A stretch of 64,000 nt of DNA from Thalassobius sp002708925 (GTDB lineage: Bacteria; Pseudomonadota; Alphaproteobacteria; Rhodobacterales; Rhodobacteraceae): assembly GCF_049803795.1 (NCBI RefSeq), contig NZ_JBNAGJ010000001.1, forward strand, positions 434,001 through 498,000. The letters run 5' to 3'. The translations under genes and the position numbers were made by a program. Of this stretch, positions 16,311 through 24,264 are shown in pieces. How positions within the stretch are numbered: position 1 is the first letter of the stretch; the number at the start of each line of letters is the position of its first letter. The notes under the pieces were generated by a model. It was not told where the DNA came from, ran no database searches, and saw only the letters and a program-made list of their open reading frames with translations.

Positions 16311-16517
16311 TCAGAGCGCTTTGAGGTCGCTGGCCATCATGCGGCCATCCCGGCCCTCGATCAGCTCGTAGCTGACCTGCTGATTGTCGGCCAGGCCCGT
16401 CATTCCCGAACGCTCGACCGCCGAGATGTGCACGAACACATCCTTACCGCCGGTTTCGGGGGCGATGAACCCATAGCCCTTTGTCGTGTTGAACCATTTC
16501 ACGGTGCCGGTGGGCAT
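16311..16517 (-). CDS. cspA: Cold-shock protein (CspA family)
   Basis: A 68-residue single cold-shock domain that binds single-stranded RNA/DNA. RNP1-like KGYGFIAPE and RNP2-like VFVHISAVE are both present, and GTVKWFNTTKGYGF is the classic start. Length is typical. AAAGGAG lies upstream of the ATG. The presumed 5' untranslated region contains a small inverted repeat (GTCGGACC at 16572-16579 with GGATCCGAC at 16583-16591) that could form an RNA hairpin; cold-shock mRNAs often have structured leaders, but its role here is unproven. Confidence 0.95.
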   Translation of the reverse strand: MPTGTVKWFNTTKGYGFIAPETGGKDVFVHISAVERSGMTGLADNQQVSYELIEGRDGRMMASDLKAL

Positions 16518-16731
16518 GTTCCGTGTCTCCTTTTGACTTGTCGTTCCCCTGAAGATGCAGGGCCATGTTCCGTCGGACCACCGGATCCGACCGAAAGAAT
16601 GCGGCAGGAAAGAACCGTGTGTGCCAATGTCACGCCTAAGATGATTGGGACCGGAATGTAAAAATCAAGCAAAAGGAACGTGCGGTTTGGGGGGATGCTT
16701 GATAATCAGGCAGTACCGAACGGGGGATGAC

Positions 16732-17055
16732 ATGAAAATCTACGGTTTGAAAAACTGCGATACGTGCCGTAAGGCACTGAAATCATTGGATGGGGCGGCG
16801 CTGATTGATGTGCGGGAACAGCCTCTGGCGCCTGCGCTGCTGGACCGGGCGTATCGGCAATTCGCTGAAAAACTGGTCAATACCCGCTCAACCACCTGGC
16901 GCAATCTGCCCGAAGACGAGCGTCAAAAACCGCACCTGGACCTGCTGAGCGCCCATCCTGCGCTGATGAAACGGCCTCTGATCGAGACGGATGAGGGGGA
17001 ATTATTGCTGGGCTGGACCCGTAACACGCAGCAAAGTCTTGGTATTGCGGACTGA
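16732..17055 (+). CDS. ArsC/Spx-family thioredoxin-fold protein (YffB-like)
   Basis: A 107-residue protein related to arsenate reductase ArsC and Spx. It has the N-terminal NCDTCRKAL motif with Cys9 and Cys12, and a C-terminal MKRPLIETDEGELLLGW segment typical of YffB-type proteins (KRP at the cis-Pro region). In YffB the exact reaction is uncertain, with glutathione-dependent thiol reductase proposed, so I do not assign arsenate reduction; no other ars gene is near. The ATG at 16732 has GGGGA upstream. Confidence 0.82.
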   Translation: MKIYGLKNCDTCRKALKSLDGAALIDVREQPLAPALLDRAYRQFAEKLVNTRSTTWRNLPEDERQKPHLDLLSAHPALMKRPLIETDEGELLLGWTRNTQQSLGIAD

Positions 17056-17088
17056 CGTCCCTACCTGTGTGCAAACGGAGGTAACAAC

Positions 17089-17457
17089 ATGCGTAACGCA
17101 GCCCTTTTCCTGGGGATCATTGGCGGCCTGATCGGAATGGTGGTCGGCTTTTTCAGCTACGGCTACACCGAGTTCGTAGAGCGTGTCGGGGATTTCGACG
17201 GGATGCTGGATCAGGTGGAAAACGTGGATCTGATCCGCTTTGCCAGCTTCTTTGCACCGCTTTTGGCGATTGCAGGCGGGGCGATGGCCAAGGCGCGGGC
17301 CCTTTGGGGCGGTGTTTTGCTGCTGCTGTCGGCGGCGGGCATGTATTACGCCTTTAGCTTCAACGTGTTCACCATGTTCCCCATCGGGTTCTGCGCTCTG
17401 GGCGGGTTGCTGGCTATTGCGGCGGGGAAACCGGACGAGCCAAAGGCCCATTTCTAA
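17089..17457 (+). CDS. Small integral membrane protein of unknown function
   Basis: A 122-residue protein with three to four hydrophobic segments: residues 5-25 (LFLGIIGGLIGMVVGFFSYG), about 50-70, and two near the C-terminus (GVLLLLSAAGMYYAF, FPIGFCALGGLLAIAAG). Between the first two lies an acidic stretch (ERVGDFDGMLDQVENVD). I do not recognise a named family. AACGGAGG precedes the ATG. Its last 44 nt overlap the 3' end of the convergent bufD gene, an unusual tail-to-tail overlap. Confidence 0.7.
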   Translation: MRNAALFLGIIGGLIGMVVGFFSYGYTEFVERVGDFDGMLDQVENVDLIRFASFFAPLLAIAGGAMAKARALWGGVLLLLSAAGMYYAFSFNVFTMFPIGFCALGGLLAIAAGKPDEPKAHF

Positions 17458-17989
17458 GCCACCCATCCACCGAAACCGGCCCCGCGCCCTTGATCACTAG
17501 GGTGATCAGGGCCAGCAGCCAAAAAGCGCGCTGGTCCAAAATCACCCCATCGGGCAGGCGATCGAACCAGGCGCCCAGGGTCTTGGCGTGCGCGATCCCG
17601 CCATGGCCGTACAGATCGGTCAGCGATTGCACGGCGACAAACCCCATCATTCCCAGCGCGGTCAGCCGGGTCAGCAGCCCCAGGATGATCAGCAGCGGCA
17701 GGACGAATTCGGCCACGGTGCCCGCCACCACGACGGCCCAGTGGAACAGTCCCAGCTGCGAGGCGTCATAGCCCACGGCCTCGAACGCTTTGGGGAAAAT
17801 CTGCGCGTAGGCGCCGGTTGACGGGCTGAACAGGCCGAACAGCCCATCGCCCAGTTTCGTCACGCCCGAGGCCCAGAAATACCCGGCCAGAACGGCCGCG
17901 AAAACGAAACGCGCCAGGGTGGGCAGGATCCAGTCGGCGCGCTCCAGCAGATCCGTGAGCGTGTGGTAAAGGCTAAGAAGACGGGTCAT
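17414..17989 (-). CDS. bufD: DoxX-family membrane protein of the bufferin operon (BufD)
   Basis: A 191-residue inner-membrane protein with about four hydrophobic segments (FVFAAVLAGYFWASGVTKL, AVVVAGTVAEFVLPLLIILG, LTALGMMGFVAVQSLTD, AFWLLALITLVIKG), matching the DoxX fold. In bufferin operons a DoxX-like gene accompanies bufABC; its role is undetermined and may be redox-linked. The start at 17989 overlaps the bufC end by 17 nt, with GGAGCA upstream, supporting translation coupling. It is the last gene of the operon and overlaps a convergent gene. A second DoxX protein at about 48 kb is in a different context. Confidence 0.82.
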   Translation of the reverse strand: MTRLLSLYHTLTDLLERADWILPTLARFVFAAVLAGYFWASGVTKLGDGLFGLFSPSTGAYAQIFPKAFEAVGYDASQLGLFHWAVVVAGTVAEFVLPLLIILGLLTRLTALGMMGFVAVQSLTDLYGHGGIAHAKTLGAWFDRLPDGVILDQRAFWLLALITLVIKGAGPVSVDGWLRNGPLARPVSPPQ

Positions 17990-18728
17990 CGGTCTGCTCC
18001 TGTTGTAATGAGTGAAGCGCGTTTTGCTGCACCAACAGCGGCAGCAGGGCGGCCAGATCGGCATCGGGGGTGGCCTGTAGGGCGGTTTCCAGCGTGGCCC
18101 CGGATAAAAGCGCGGCCATCAGCCCGGCTTGATGCGGGGGCAGCGGGCTCAGCTGCGGGTCATAGTCGGGGCGGGTGATCAGCACCGATTGCGCCGCGCC
18201 AGCCGGAGCGGGCCCCTGATCCAGAGCATAGGCGCGGATGTCGTGGACCGGAAATTCCGAATGCACCAGCCGCACCGCCGGGGCAAAGATCAGCCGCGCG
18301 GACATGAACGCATCCGGGCTGAGTGTCTGGAGAGTTTCGAGGCGGATCGGGGCGGCATCGGCCGCGTGATAGGCCAGCCGCATCTGCCATTCCAGCCGCG
18401 CCACATCGGGCAGATACCCCAGATGCGACAACGGCTGGACGCCGGACAAAAACTCCGGAAACGGGCTACCATACAAAAACATCAAAGGAGAGGACGGCGG
18501 GTGCTGCGTTATGAAAAGGCGGGCAACGGTGGCGAAATTCTCTTCACCCAGCAGGCGGGCCGTGGCGGGGAAACCCTCGCGCAGGGCCTCGATCAGGGAC
18601 ACGGTGACATTGTTGCGATAGACCGAGAACCGCTTGCCCGCCGGGGCGCCCGCACGATCCCAAAGCCCCGGCGGCACCGGCAGGGACGCATCGCGCAGGG
18701 CGGCGTGAAACGTGTCTTGCGTGCTCAT
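17973..18728 (-). CDS. bufC: DUF2063 (HvfC/BufC) partner protein of the bufferin maturase
   Basis: A 251-residue DUF2063 protein. The family-typical N-terminus YRNNVTVSLIEALREGFPA is clear, as is LEWQMRLAYHAADAAP in the middle. In characterised systems the BufC/HvfC partner binds the precursor and presents it to the DUF692 oxidase BufB, as MbnC does for MbnB. No signal peptide, so it acts in the cytoplasm. Its start overlaps the bufB stop by 4 nt and its end overlaps bufD by 17 nt, so all are translated together. Confidence 0.9.
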   Translation of the reverse strand: MSTQDTFHAALRDASLPVPPGLWDRAGAPAGKRFSVYRNNVTVSLIEALREGFPATARLLGEENFATVARLFITQHPPSSPLMFLYGSPFPEFLSGVQPLSHLGYLPDVARLEWQMRLAYHAADAAPIRLETLQTLSPDAFMSARLIFAPAVRLVHSEFPVHDIRAYALDQGPAPAGAAQSVLITRPDYDPQLSPLPPHQAGLMAALLSGATLETALQATPDADLAALLPLLVQQNALHSLQQEQTDDPSS

Positions 18729-19570
18729 GCTGGCACCGTCAGCGCCGAGGCGGCGCGGGCGGCCTCGGATTCCAGGGTGGGCCAGTCGGGCACGTCATTG
18801 TCCCATTCGATCAGGATCGGGGTGGGGCCGGTCTGGCGCAACGCATAGTCCAGCAGGGTCCAGACCGGATCGGCCACTGCGCGCCCGTGGCTGTCGATCA
18901 GCAGGGGCGCGCCGGTGTCATCGGCGTCCTCGTCAAAGCCGCCAAGATGTATTTCACTAACATTATCAGTAGGATAGGCGTCAATATAGCTGCGCGGATC
19001 ATAGCCCAGATTGGTGGCCGAGATGAACACATTGTTCACGTCCAGCAGCAGGCCGCAACCCGTACGCCGGGCGATTTCGGCCAGGAATTCGGGCTCTTCA
19101 TAGGTTGAGGCGGCAAACCGCAGATAGCTGGAGGGGTTCTCAAGCAGCATCTTACGGCCCAGCACATCCTGCACCTGATCAATGTGATCACAAATTCGCG
19201 CCAGCGTGGCCGGGGTATAGGGCAGGGGCAGCAGATCGTTCAGAAACTCGGCCCCATGGGTGGACCAGGCCAGATGTTCGGAAAAACTGGCGGGGTTCAG
19301 CCAGTCGCACAGATGTTTCAGGCGGGCCAGGTGATCGGGGTCCAGCGGGTGCTCTCCGCCGATGGACAGCGCGACCCCGTGAACGGAAATGGCAAAGCGT
19401 TCGGACAGATGGCGCAGCATGGCCAGCGGGCGTCCGCCCGCGCCCATGTAGTTTTCAGCGTGGATTTCCAGCCATTCCACGGCGCCGGGGTTTTCCAGGA
19501 TCTGGGCGTAATGCTGCGGTTTGAAGCCCACTCCGGGGCCGCTGGGCAGACGGTGTGCGTGATCGAACAT
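18725..19570 (-). CDS. bufB: DUF692 multinuclear iron oxidase, bufferin maturase (HvfB/BufB)
   Basis: A 281-residue MNIO enzyme with a TIM-barrel fold that uses several non-haem irons and O2 to convert precursor cysteines, known to give thiooxazoles in bufferins. Conserved positions visible (numbered from 19570): H64 in SVHGVALSIG, E144 in LLENPSSY, D177/N179 in LLLDVNNVFISATN, H208 in EIHLGGFDED, and E255/D257 in LIEWDND, a good set of metal ligands. The ATG at 19570 is preferred because GGAGA lies 7-8 nt upstream; the one five codons earlier lacks this. It follows bufA after 63 nt that hold a hairpin. Confidence 0.92.
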   Translation of the reverse strand: MFDHAHRLPSGPGVGFKPQHYAQILENPGAVEWLEIHAENYMGAGGRPLAMLRHLSERFAISVHGVALSIGGEHPLDPDHLARLKHLCDWLNPASFSEHLAWSTHGAEFLNDLLPLPYTPATLARICDHIDQVQDVLGRKMLLENPSSYLRFAASTYEEPEFLAEIARRTGCGLLLDVNNVFISATNLGYDPRSYIDAYPTDNVSEIHLGGFDEDADDTGAPLLIDSHGRAVADPVWTLLDYALRQTGPTPILIEWDNDVPDWPTLESEAARAASALTVPA

Positions 19571-19591
19571 GGGGGTCTCCGGCATGGGAAA

Positions 19592-19620
19592 AGAGAGGGG
19601 CGGGCCAGGCGGCCCACCCC
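19592..19620 (-). terminator. Hairpin with U-tract between bufA and bufB (attenuator candidate)
   Basis: On the minus strand the 10-bp stem (GGGGTGGGCC / GGCCCGCCCC, one G-U pair; plus-strand 19597-19606 and 19611-19620) is followed by TCTCTTTT. It sits just after the bufA stop and before the bufB ribosome site. This is the shape of a leaky terminator that would let bufA be made in excess over its maturation enzymes. The T-tract is imperfect, so termination is likely partial. Confidence 0.6.
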
Positions 19621-19633
19621 GGAAGGCCCGGCC

Positions 19634-19939
19634 TTAGGCGGGCAGATCGCGGTTCAGCGCTTCCAGGCTGCCCTTGCGCATCGAGCCGTCAGCGGCGGCG
19701 GGCAGTTTGATATCCATGCAGGTGCCGGCGTCCACCAGGGTCCAGGCGTTGCCCTGATAATCCACGGTCGAGGTGCCGGCGCAGGTGGTGCCGGGGCCAG
19801 CGGCGCAATCGTTTTTACCGGCCAGCGAAACGCCAAAGCATTTCTCTTTTTCCATCGCGTTGGCTGCGGTGGTGGTGTGTGCGGTCAGAGCAGCGGCCAG
19901 TGCGCCAGCGACGGCGGCGGTTTTCAGTACGTTGGACAT
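19634..19939 (-). CDS. bufA: Bufferin precursor peptide (DUF2282, BufA)
   Basis: A 101-residue ribosomally made precursor of a copper-binding peptide. It has an N-terminal signal peptide (SNVLKTAAVAGALAAALTAH, ending near AANA at residue 28) and a core with four cysteines at 34, 45, 53 and 74 in the DUF2282 pattern (EKCFGVSLAGKNDC, CAGTSTVDYQGNAW, DAGTC). In the family the BufB/BufC complex converts some of these cysteines into thiooxazoles before export; which ones are modified here is not shown. It is first in the operon, with AAGGGA upstream of the ATG. The mature peptide would act in the periplasm to chelate copper. Confidence 0.92.
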   Translation of the reverse strand: MSNVLKTAAVAGALAAALTAHTTTAANAMEKEKCFGVSLAGKNDCAAGPGTTCAGTSTVDYQGNAWTLVDAGTCMDIKLPAAADGSMRKGSLEALNRDLPA

Positions 19940-20011
19940 GTGTATTTCCCTTTCCAATTTGAAACTCGATCCGGTCAGAGCCGGTATCCAAAAGGTAGGA
20001 GAGGGCGGGCG

Positions 20012-20029
20012 TCACAGGCCACTCACAGG
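20012..20029 (-). promoter_or_regulatory. Direct repeat upstream of the bufferin operon
   Basis: The heptamer TCACAGG (CCTGTGA on the operon strand) occurs at 20012-20018 and 20023-20029, an 11-bp spacing equal to about one helix turn. It lies about 73-90 nt upstream of the bufA ATG. This is a possible binding site for an activator of the operon. No regulator gene adjoins the operon, so the binding protein is unknown. Confidence 0.35.
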
Positions 20030-20101
20030 CGCGTGCATCACATCCGCGTCAGCGCGCGTGTGCCCGGCGTGATGCCGTAGGGTAATAATCGCCACAAATA
20101 T

Positions 20102-20136
20102 TACGGCCCGCGGCGGGTTTTCCGTCGCGGGCCGTA
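20102..20136 (-). terminator. Strong hairpin after thrS, probable terminator
   Basis: The near-perfect stem TACGGCCCGCG / CGCGGGCCGTA with a CGG-rich inner part and a TTTT loop lies 18 nt past the thrS stop. On the thrS strand it is followed by AATATTT. On the plus strand it is followed by ATGATTTTTTT, a better T-run, but no gene is transcribed from that side, so the hairpin may serve as insulation in both directions. Confidence 0.7.
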
Positions 20137-20153
20137 TGATTTTTTTCGGTTTG

Positions 20154-22100
20154 TTACAGAAGATCGGGCGGCGTGGCCTCTTTGGACAGGGAACTCACGA
20201 TCTCGTCCAGGGGCTGGACAGAGGTCTGTTTTTCCCCAAGGCGCCGCACGGATACGGTGCGCTCTTCGACTTCTTTTTTGCCGATGGCCAGAATGGCGGG
20301 CACCTTGCCCAGGCTGTGCTCGCGGACCTTATAGTTGATCTTCTCGTTGCGCAGGTCGGTTTCGGCGCGCACACCGGCGGCGCGCAGGGCGGCGGCGACT
20401 TCCTCGCAATAGGCGTCTGCCTCGCTCACGATCGAGGCCACAACCACCTGACGCGGCGCGATCCAGAACGGCAGCTTGCCCGCGTTGGATTCGATCAGGA
20501 TGCCGATGAACCGTTCAAACGACCCCAGAACCGCGCGGTGCAGCATGACGGGGCGGTGTTTTGCGCCATCCTCGGCGATATAGTTCGCGTCCAGACGTTC
20601 GGGCAGAACGAAATCCACCTGCAAGGTGCCGCATTGCCAATCCCGGCCGATGGCGTCGGTCAGGACGAATTCCAGTTTGGGGCCATAGAAGGCGCCCTCG
20701 CCGGGGTTCAGGTCATACTCATAGCCGGCGGCCTTGGTCGCGTTGGCCAGCGCGGATTCGGCCTTGTCCCACACGTCATCGGCCCCGGCGCGCGTGTCCG
20801 GACGATCCGAGAATTTCACCGCGAAATCGGCAAAACCCAGATCCTTGTAGATCGCGCTGAGGAATTCGATGAACTTCTTGGTCTCTTCCTCGATCTGGTT
20901 TTCACGGCAGAAGATATGCGCGTCATCCTGCGTAAAGCCGCGCACCCGCATGATCCCGTGCAGCGCGCCCGAGGGTTCATACCGGTTACAGCTGCCGAAT
21001 TCCGCCATCCGCAGCGGCAGATCGCGATAGGATTTCAGACCCTGATTATACACCTGCACGTGGCAGGGGCAGTTCATCGGCTTCAGCGCGTTGATGGATT
21101 TTTCGCGGGCGTGCTCTTCGTCCACTTCGACGATGAACATGTTTTCCTGGTATTTCTCCCAGTGGCCCGAGGCCTCCCACAGTTTGCGATCCACGACCTG
21201 AGGCGTGTTCACCTCGACATAGCCGCCCTTTTCCTGCTGGCGGCGCATGTAATCCTGCAAGGTGGTATAGATTTTCCAGCCATTGGGGTGCCAGAAGACC
21301 TGACCGGGGGCCTCTTCTTGCATGTGGAACAGGTCCATTTCGCGGCCCAGTTTGCGGTGGTCGCGCTTGGCGGCCTCTTCCATCATGACTTCCCAGGCTT
21401 TCAGATCCTTGCGGTTCTTGAAGGCCACGCCGTAAATGCGTTGCAGCATGGGGCGGGTGTTGTCGCCCAGCCAGTAGGCGCCCGCCACATGAGTCAGTTT
21501 GAACGCATCCGCGGGCACCTGGCCGGTGTGCAGCAGGTGCGGGCCGCGGCACAGATCCTGCCAGTCGCCGTGCCAATACATCCGCAGGTCTTCGCCTTCG
21601 GGGATGCGGTTGATCAGCTCGACCTTGAAGGGCTCTCCGCTGTCTTCGTAGTGTTTGACCGCGCGGGCACGATCCCACACTTCGGTTTTCACGGGCTCGC
21701 GGGCGTTGATGATGTCCTTCATCCGGGCCTCGATCTGGCCCAGGTCTTCGGGGGTAAAGGGCTCTTCGCGATCAAAATCGTAGAACCAGCCCTGATCGCG
21801 CACGGGGCCGATGGTGACTTTGACGTCGGGCCAGATTTCCTGCACGGCGCGGGCCATGATATGGGCCAGGTCGTGGCGGATCAGTTCCAGTGCGGGTTCG
21901 TCATCCTGCATGGTGTGGATGGCGATTTGCGCGTCCTCGGTGATCGGCCACTGCATGTCCCAATGCGCGCCGTTCACCGATGCACTGATGGCTTTTTTCG
22001 AGAGGGATTTGGAAATTCCAGCTGCGACTTCGGCGGGGGTGATCCCGGCTTCGAACTCGCGCGCATTGCCATCGGGGAAAGTAAGAGTGACGTTTGCCAT
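20154..22100 (-). CDS. thrS: Threonyl-tRNA synthetase
   Basis: Charges tRNA-Thr and edits mis-acylated Ser-tRNA. The 648-residue protein has the TGS domain (residues 1-65), the editing domain with HDLAHIMARAVQEIWP, the class II catalytic core (PMNCPCHVQVY, motif 2 FGSCNRYEPSGALHGIMRV, RGFTQDDAHIF) and a C-terminal anticodon-binding domain (IAPRQVVVASI). The ATG at 22100 follows GAGGAGG at 5-6 nt, so the 10-codon upstream extension is not used. Monocistronic. Confidence 0.97.
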   Translation of the reverse strand: MANVTLTFPDGNAREFEAGITPAEVAAGISKSLSKKAISASVNGAHWDMQWPITEDAQIAIHTMQDDEPALELIRHDLAHIMARAVQEIWPDVKVTIGPVRDQGWFYDFDREEPFTPEDLGQIEARMKDIINAREPVKTEVWDRARAVKHYEDSGEPFKVELINRIPEGEDLRMYWHGDWQDLCRGPHLLHTGQVPADAFKLTHVAGAYWLGDNTRPMLQRIYGVAFKNRKDLKAWEVMMEEAAKRDHRKLGREMDLFHMQEEAPGQVFWHPNGWKIYTTLQDYMRRQQEKGGYVEVNTPQVVDRKLWEASGHWEKYQENMFIVEVDEEHAREKSINALKPMNCPCHVQVYNQGLKSYRDLPLRMAEFGSCNRYEPSGALHGIMRVRGFTQDDAHIFCRENQIEEETKKFIEFLSAIYKDLGFADFAVKFSDRPDTRAGADDVWDKAESALANATKAAGYEYDLNPGEGAFYGPKLEFVLTDAIGRDWQCGTLQVDFVLPERLDANYIAEDGAKHRPVMLHRAVLGSFERFIGILIESNAGKLPFWIAPRQVVVASIVSEADAYCEEVAAALRAAGVRAETDLRNEKINYKVREHSLGKVPAILAIGKKEVEERTVSVRRLGEKQTSVQPLDEIVSSLSKEATPPDLL

Positions 22101-22297
22101 TTGTGGCCTCCTCGTCAGTTTGGCGCCCACGGAACGCCCGGTTGCGGGTTATGTGTGCCCCCTTTTGAATCGCGCGCGGGGCCAAGTCAACCCGCCACCT
22201 GACGGTGCAGAAAACCTGACTCCAAATGGCCACGGGCTCTTTCCCCGGCGCGCGGGTTGGGGCACAGTTGCGGCAAACCGACGTATAAGAGGCCCCC

Positions 22298-23044
22298 ATG
22301 AGCATCAGCTACCTGACCACCCCCCAAGGCCGCCACATCGCGTATCACCAGACGGCGGGCACGGGCCCCGGTGTGGTGTTTCTGGGCGGGTATAAATCGG
22401 ATATGGGCGGCACCAAGGCCGTCTATCTGGAACAATGGGCCCGCGCGCAGGGCCGGGCTTTTCTGCGGTTCGATTATTCGGGGCACGGCGAATCCTCGGA
22501 GGCGTTCGAGGCGGGCTGCATCGGCGACTGGGCCGAGGATGCGGCGCAGGCGATCACCCAGCTGACAGAGGGGCCGCAGGTGTTGGTGGGCTCTTCAATG
22601 GGGGGGTGGATCGCGCTTCTGATGACCCGCCGGATGCCGGAAAAAGTGGCCGGGCTGGTGACGATCGCCGCCGCGCCGGATTTCACCGAAGACAGTTTCT
22701 GGGCGGGTTTCAGCGATGCTCAGAAGGCCGAGCTGAAGCAGACGGGCCAGGTTGCGCTGCCCTCGGATTATGACGAACCTTATATTGTCACGCAGCGCTT
22801 GATCGAGGACGGGCGCAACAATCTGGTGCTGCGCGATCCGCTGCCCTTGCCTTTCCCCACACGGTTTTTGCAGGGTACGGCGGATGGCTCTGTCGAGCGC
22901 GCGGTTGCGCTGCGGCTCTTGGATCATGCCAGCGGGCCGGACATGCGCCTGACCCTGGTCGAGGGGGCGGATCACAGTTTCTCGGATGAGACCTGCCTGC
23001 CGCTGATCACAGCGACGCTCTGTGATGTGCTGGAGCGGATCTGA
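22298..23044 (+). CDS. Alpha/beta hydrolase (serine hydrolase, ABHD10-like)
   Basis: A 248-residue alpha/beta hydrolase. The catalytic serine is S100 in the GSSMGG elbow, the likely acid is in the TADGSVERA segment, and the histidine is in GADHSFSD near the end. RFDYSGHGESS is typical of the group that includes the mitochondrial thioesterase ABHD10. Substrate unknown. No signal peptide. The stop overlaps the start of the following VOC gene by one base. Confidence 0.78.
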   Translation: MSISYLTTPQGRHIAYHQTAGTGPGVVFLGGYKSDMGGTKAVYLEQWARAQGRAFLRFDYSGHGESSEAFEAGCIGDWAEDAAQAITQLTEGPQVLVGSSMGGWIALLMTRRMPEKVAGLVTIAAAPDFTEDSFWAGFSDAQKAELKQTGQVALPSDYDEPYIVTQRLIEDGRNNLVLRDPLPLPFPTRFLQGTADGSVERAVALRLLDHASGPDMRLTLVEGADHSFSDETCLPLITATLCDVLERI

Positions 23045-23487
23045 TGGAGCAGCGTATCAGCCTGATCACCCTGGCGGTTGACGATATGGACCGGGCGGCT
23101 GCCTTTTATGATGCGCTGGGATGGCGCCGGGAACAGACACCAGACGGGATGGTCGTCTACGATCTGCTTGGCCAGTCCCTGGGGCTTTATCCCAAAGAGA
23201 ATCTGGCGCGGGACATGGGGCTGGATCCGTCCGAGCTGGGCCATGGGGCGATGACGCTGGCGTGCAATACCCGCAGTAAGGAACAGGTCGCTCAGATTTG
23301 TGCTGCCGCAAAATCCGCCGGGGCGCGCGTGCTGAAAGAGCCGCATGACGTATTCTGGGGCGGCCATATCGCCTATTTTGCCGATCCCGACGGGCATATT
23401 TGGGAAATCGCGTTCAATCCCTTCGCCCCGCTGCGCGACGATGGAGCCTTTCGCTGGGCTGGGTATGGTGATGACGAGAGTTTTTGA
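23044..23487 (+). CDS. VOC-superfamily (glyoxalase-like) protein
   Basis: A 147-residue single VOC-domain protein: ISLITLAVDDMDRAAAFYDA at the start, LGHGAMTLACNTRS in the middle and HIAYFADPDGHIWEIAFNPF at the end, which fits the dioxygenase/glyoxalase superfamily. The DPDGHIWEIA pattern is common in proteins of unknown reaction. It is translationally coupled to the hydrolase before it, so the pair may act on the same substrate. Confidence 0.77.
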   Translation: MEQRISLITLAVDDMDRAAAFYDALGWRREQTPDGMVVYDLLGQSLGLYPKENLARDMGLDPSELGHGAMTLACNTRSKEQVAQICAAAKSAGARVLKEPHDVFWGGHIAYFADPDGHIWEIAFNPFAPLRDDGAFRWAGYGDDESF

Positions 23488-23550
23488 TGCCTATGTTGTG
23501 CTGTCCTGAAATTGATGGGGCCCCGGCACTTTGCGGCAGGAGTGTTAACG

Positions 23551-24264
23551 ATGAATGAACCCGTGGTCTTTTTGCCGGGAATGATGTGCGATGCGCGCCT
23601 GTTTGCGCCGCAACTGGCTGATTTATCCCGCGATCGGGTGGTGTCTGTCGCGCCGATTACCCAGGGCGACCGGATCGAGGATATCGCCGCCGCGATCCTG
23701 CCCGTTCTGCCTGATCGTTTTGCGCTGGCGGGGCTGTCGATGGGCGGTATTGTCGCGATGGAATTGCTGCGCAAAGCCCCCGAGCGGATCACACGCATTG
23801 CCCTGATGGACACGAATGCGCTGGCGGAAACTCCGGCCAGCGCCGCCGCCTATGAGCCGCTGATCATCGGGGCTAAGGCCGGCCGTCTTGAGGATGTCCT
23901 GCGTGACATGATGCAGCCGGATTTCCTGGCGCCGGGGGCGCAGCGTATGGGCGTTCTGAATGCGTTCCTTGGGATGGGAATGGACCTGGGGCCAGATATT
24001 TTTATCAACCAAATCCGAGCTTTACAGCGAAGGCGGGATCAGCAGGCAACTTTGCGAAAATGCAAATGTCCGGCGTTGGTGATGTGCGGGGAACACGATG
24101 GGCTGACCCCGCTGAAACGCCATGCCTTCATGGCAGAGCTGATCCCCTATGCCCAGCTGGAGGTGATCCCGAATGCGGGGCATCTGCCGACGCTGGAAGC
24201 CCCCGAAGCGGTGACGCGGGCGCTGCGCGATTGGTTGCGGCAGCCGCTGGTGTTGCGCGGGTGA
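23551..24264 (+). CDS. Alpha/beta hydrolase
   Basis: A 237-residue alpha/beta hydrolase with nucleophile S63 in GLSMGG and the end histidine in NAGHLPTLEAPE. The short start LPGMMCDARLF is typical of this esterase/hydrolase subgroup. The ATG at 23551 has AGGAG 8 nt upstream; a further upstream in-frame start lacks this. It shares 4 nt (GTGA) with the next small gene. Substrate unknown. Confidence 0.77.
   Translation: MNEPVVFLPGMMCDARLFAPQLADLSRDRVVSVAPITQGDRIEDIAAAILPVLPDRFALAGLSMGGIVAMELLRKAPERITRIALMDTNALAETPASAAAYEPLIIGAKAGRLEDVLRDMMQPDFLAPGAQRMGVLNAFLGMGMDLGPDIFINQIRALQRRRDQQATLRKCKCPALVMCGEHDGLTPLKRHAFMAELIPYAQLEVIPNAGHLPTLEAPEAVTRALRDWLRQPLVLRG

Noticed and set aside
16732..17055. Arsenate reductase call for the ArsC/Spx-like protein
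   Set aside because: No arsenic genes are near and the sequence is closer to YffB-type proteins, so only the fold family is stated.
17414..17989. DoxX gene considered as part of the quinone response like the one at 48 kb
   Set aside because: It overlaps bufC and is in the bufferin operon; context differs from the LysR/YgiD/YqjG set.
20136..22202. 688-residue open frame on the plus strand opposite thrS
   Set aside because: It is the antisense shadow of thrS, caused by high GC and codon bias; thrS shows all synthetase motifs, and the shadow has no domain or ribosome site.
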